Assembly: GCF_003666015.1 (NCBI RefSeq)
Contig: NZ_QPLT01000009.1
Coordinates: forward strand, 1-64,000
DNA from: Halorubrum sp. Atlit-26R
GTDB taxonomy: Archaea; Halobacteriota; Halobacteria; Halobacteriales; Haloferacaceae
DNA length: 64,000 nt
Direction of reading: 5' to 3'
In this document: positions 62,551-64,000 of the stretch, piece after piece
Layout: each line of letters starts with the position of its first letter
Numbering within the stretch: position 1 is the stretch's first letter
The notes under the pieces: generated by a model
The model's database searches: none
Told to the model about the DNA's origin: nothing
The model's input: only the letters and a program-made list of their open reading frames with translations
Program-made: the position numbers and the translations under genes

Positions 62551-64000
62551 TCAGACATAGCAGTCGACCTCCGCGTCCAGCGCCTCGCTCGCGGCGGCGA
62601 GCGCGTCGCGCTCGGCCGCCAGCGCGGCCTCGTCTTCCTCGATGCCCGCCTCGGCGTCGGCGAGCGCGTCGGCGACCGCCTCGGGGGCCGGTCCCCCGGC
62701 GGAGTCGCGGCTCGCGACGCTTTCGGTCGGATCGAGCGCCGACTCCACGTCCTCGCGGCTCACGTACGCGGAGAGGGGCTCGCCCGTGACCTTTCGAGCG
62801 GCCTCGTCAACTTTTGCGGCCGCGGCGGCCGGCGCGTCGCCGTCCGCGACCGTCTCCGCGGCCGCCGCGACGATCTCGTGGGCCGTCCGGAAGGGGAGCC
62901 CGCCCATCGCGAGCAGGTCGGCGACCCCGGTGGCCGTCGAGAACCCCTCGCCCGCGGCGGCCGCGAGCGCGGCCTCGTCCCAGTCGGCGGTCGCGACCGC
63001 GCCCGCGGCGACCTCGGTCGCCTCCCGCACCTCGTCCGCGATCTCGAACACGCTCGCGTGGGCGCGCTGGAGGTCGCGGTTGTAGGCGCGCGGGAGCCCC
63101 TTCAGCAGGCTCAGCGTGCCTGTCGCCTCGCCGATCGCGTCGCCCGCGACGCCGCGGGTCAGCTCCAGCGTGTCGGGGTTCTTCTTCTGGGGCATGATCG
63201 AGGAAGTCGAGGAGTACGCGTCCGACAGCTCGACGACGTCCTTGTTCGAGAACACGATCAGGTCCTCCGCGAGCCCCGACAGCGTCGTCGCGAGCGTCGC
63301 GAGCGCGCTCGCCGACTCCGCGAGGAAGTCGCGCGCGGAGGCGGCGTCCATCGAGTTCCGGACCGTCCCGTCGAACCCGAGCAGCTCGGCGGTCCGGTCG
63401 CGGTCGACGTCGAACGGCGTCCCCGCGAACGCGGCCGCGCCGAGCGGCGACCGGTTCACGCGGTCGTACGCGTCGAGCAGGCGCTCCGTGTCGCGCGCGA
63501 GCCCGCCCTCGTACGAGAGCAGGTAGTGCCCGACCGTCGTCGGCTGGGCCGGCTGGAGGTGGGTGTACCCCGGCATCACCGTCTCCGCGTGGTCGGCCGC
63601 CACCTCGACGAGCGCCTCGCGGGCGGCGACCGTCGCCGCGACGGCGTCCAGCAGGTCCTCACGCAGGCGATACCGGATACACGTCGCCACCTCGTCGTTG
63701 CGCGAGCGGGCCGTGTGCATCCGGCCGCCGTCGGGGCCGATCCGGTCGATGACGGCGGTCTCTATCGCCTCGTGGACGTCCTCACCGTCGGGCAGCGCGC
63801 CGTGGCCGGCGGCCTCGACGTCGTCGAGCGCGGCGAGGATTTCGCCCGCGACAGCCTCGTCGACGATCCCCTGCTCCGCGAGCATCACCGTGTGCGCGCG
63901 GTCGACCGCGAGGTCCGCTTCGAAGATGGCGGCGTCGGCCGCGAGGCTCGACAGGAACTCGCGCGCGGGGCCGCCGCTGAAGCGGTCGCGGCGGACGGCC
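62551..64000 (-). CDS. argH: Argininosuccinate lyase (5' end beyond window)
   Basis: The frame runs from the stop at 62551 to the window edge; the first 483 codons visible are not the start of the gene, since the sequence upstream of the internal ATG (about 63888) continues in frame with R-R-D-R-F-S-G-G-P-A-R-E-F, a normal ArgH N terminus. Motifs: D-E-V-A-T-C-I-R, G-Y-T-H-L-Q-P-A-Q-P, and the fumarase-family signature S-S-I-M-P-Q-K-K-N-P-D. It releases arginine and fumarate from argininosuccinate. argG probably lies beyond the edge, by analogy with other haloarchaea. Confidence 0.95.
   Translation of the reverse strand, partial: AVRRDRFSGGPAREFLSSLAADAAIFEADLAVDRAHTVMLAEQGIVDEAVAGEILAALDDVEAAGHGALPDGEDVHEAIETAVIDRIGPDGGRMHTARSRNDEVATCIRYRLREDLLDAVAATVAAREALVEVAADHAETVMPGYTHLQPAQPTTVGHYLLSYEGGLARDTERLLDAYDRVNRSPLGAAAFAGTPFDVDRDRTAELLGFDGTVRNSMDAASARDFLAESASALATLATTLSGLAEDLIVFSNKDVVELSDAYSSTSSIMPQKKNPDTLELTRGVAGDAIGEATGTLSLLKGLPRAYNRDLQRAHASVFEIADEVREATEVAAGAVATADWDEAALAAAAGEGFSTATGVADLLAMGGLPFRTAHEIVAAAAETVADGDAPAAAAAKVDEAARKVTGEPLSAYVSREDVESALDPTESVASRDSAGGPAPEAVADALADAEAGIEEDEAALAAERDALAAASEALDAEVDCYV

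Overview
The window is chromosomal DNA of a halophilic archaeon, most like Halorubrum or a close relative. The evidence is high GC, strongly acidic proteins, many leaderless or GTG-started genes, and archaeal information genes (PCNA, Hjc, Rio1, a Pno1-type KH protein, thermosome). Haloarchaea-specific traits are also present: the TatCt/TatCo pair, a lycopene cyclase plus Brp/Blh retinal pair, and arginine synthesis on a LysW-type carrier protein. The assignment is inference from gene content; no species can be named from sequence alone.

Layout. 0.2-2.3 kb: an RHH antitoxin with a nonsense-broken RelE toxin, a LigT-like protein, small proteins and a solo transposon-end relic. 2.3-10 kb: malate dehydrogenase, MFS exporter, 7TM-PAS histidine kinase, PCNA and a phosphohexomutase. 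10.5-15 kb: FMN reductase, rhodanese, Hjc, Rio1, a winged-helix/PemK toxin pair and a KH protein. 15.3-19.4 kb: thermosome, LUD protein, hydrolase, and tRNA-Lys with scattered copies of its 3' end. 19.5-28 kb: peptidase, regulators, TPR protein, class V aminotransferase and an APC-UspA permease. 28.3-46.3 kb is bracketed by two almost identical inverted 222-bp MITEs. It holds RidA, a MutS-like protein, LarE, SerB, crtY-blh, hisB, hisA and a thiamine-type ABC transporter. 46.8-53.6 kb: uvrA and divergent tatCt/tatCo. 53.6-55.6 kb: two lower-GC accessory genes. 55.9-64 kb: an arginine cluster lysW-argX-argC-argB-argD-lysK-argF, with argH upstream and cut by the window end.

The most unusual item is a family of five intergenic elements of about 340-460 bp (copies A-E, at 10.1, 14.8, 39.2, 40.5 and 46.3 kb). 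Each has TTATAA-type boxes at one or both ends and a conserved leader motif CAAAGCCCCAG present in one to three tandem units. Next comes a 16-17 bp stem whose two arms change together between copies, with a conserved symmetric CCC/CCC internal loop, and then a conserved 3' domain of further hairpins. No protein can be read in them. The paired changes point to selection or constraint on RNA (or single-stranded DNA) structure, so this is either an undescribed structured ncRNA family or a non-autonomous mobile element with a folded transcript.

Other notable points are a LysW/ArgW carrier protein with no cysteines, flank evidence for a possible 17.6-kb inversion between the two MITEs, and mirror-image promoters of the two tatC genes. 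All coordinates and motifs come from reading the sequence; family names come from remembered family signatures, without database searches.
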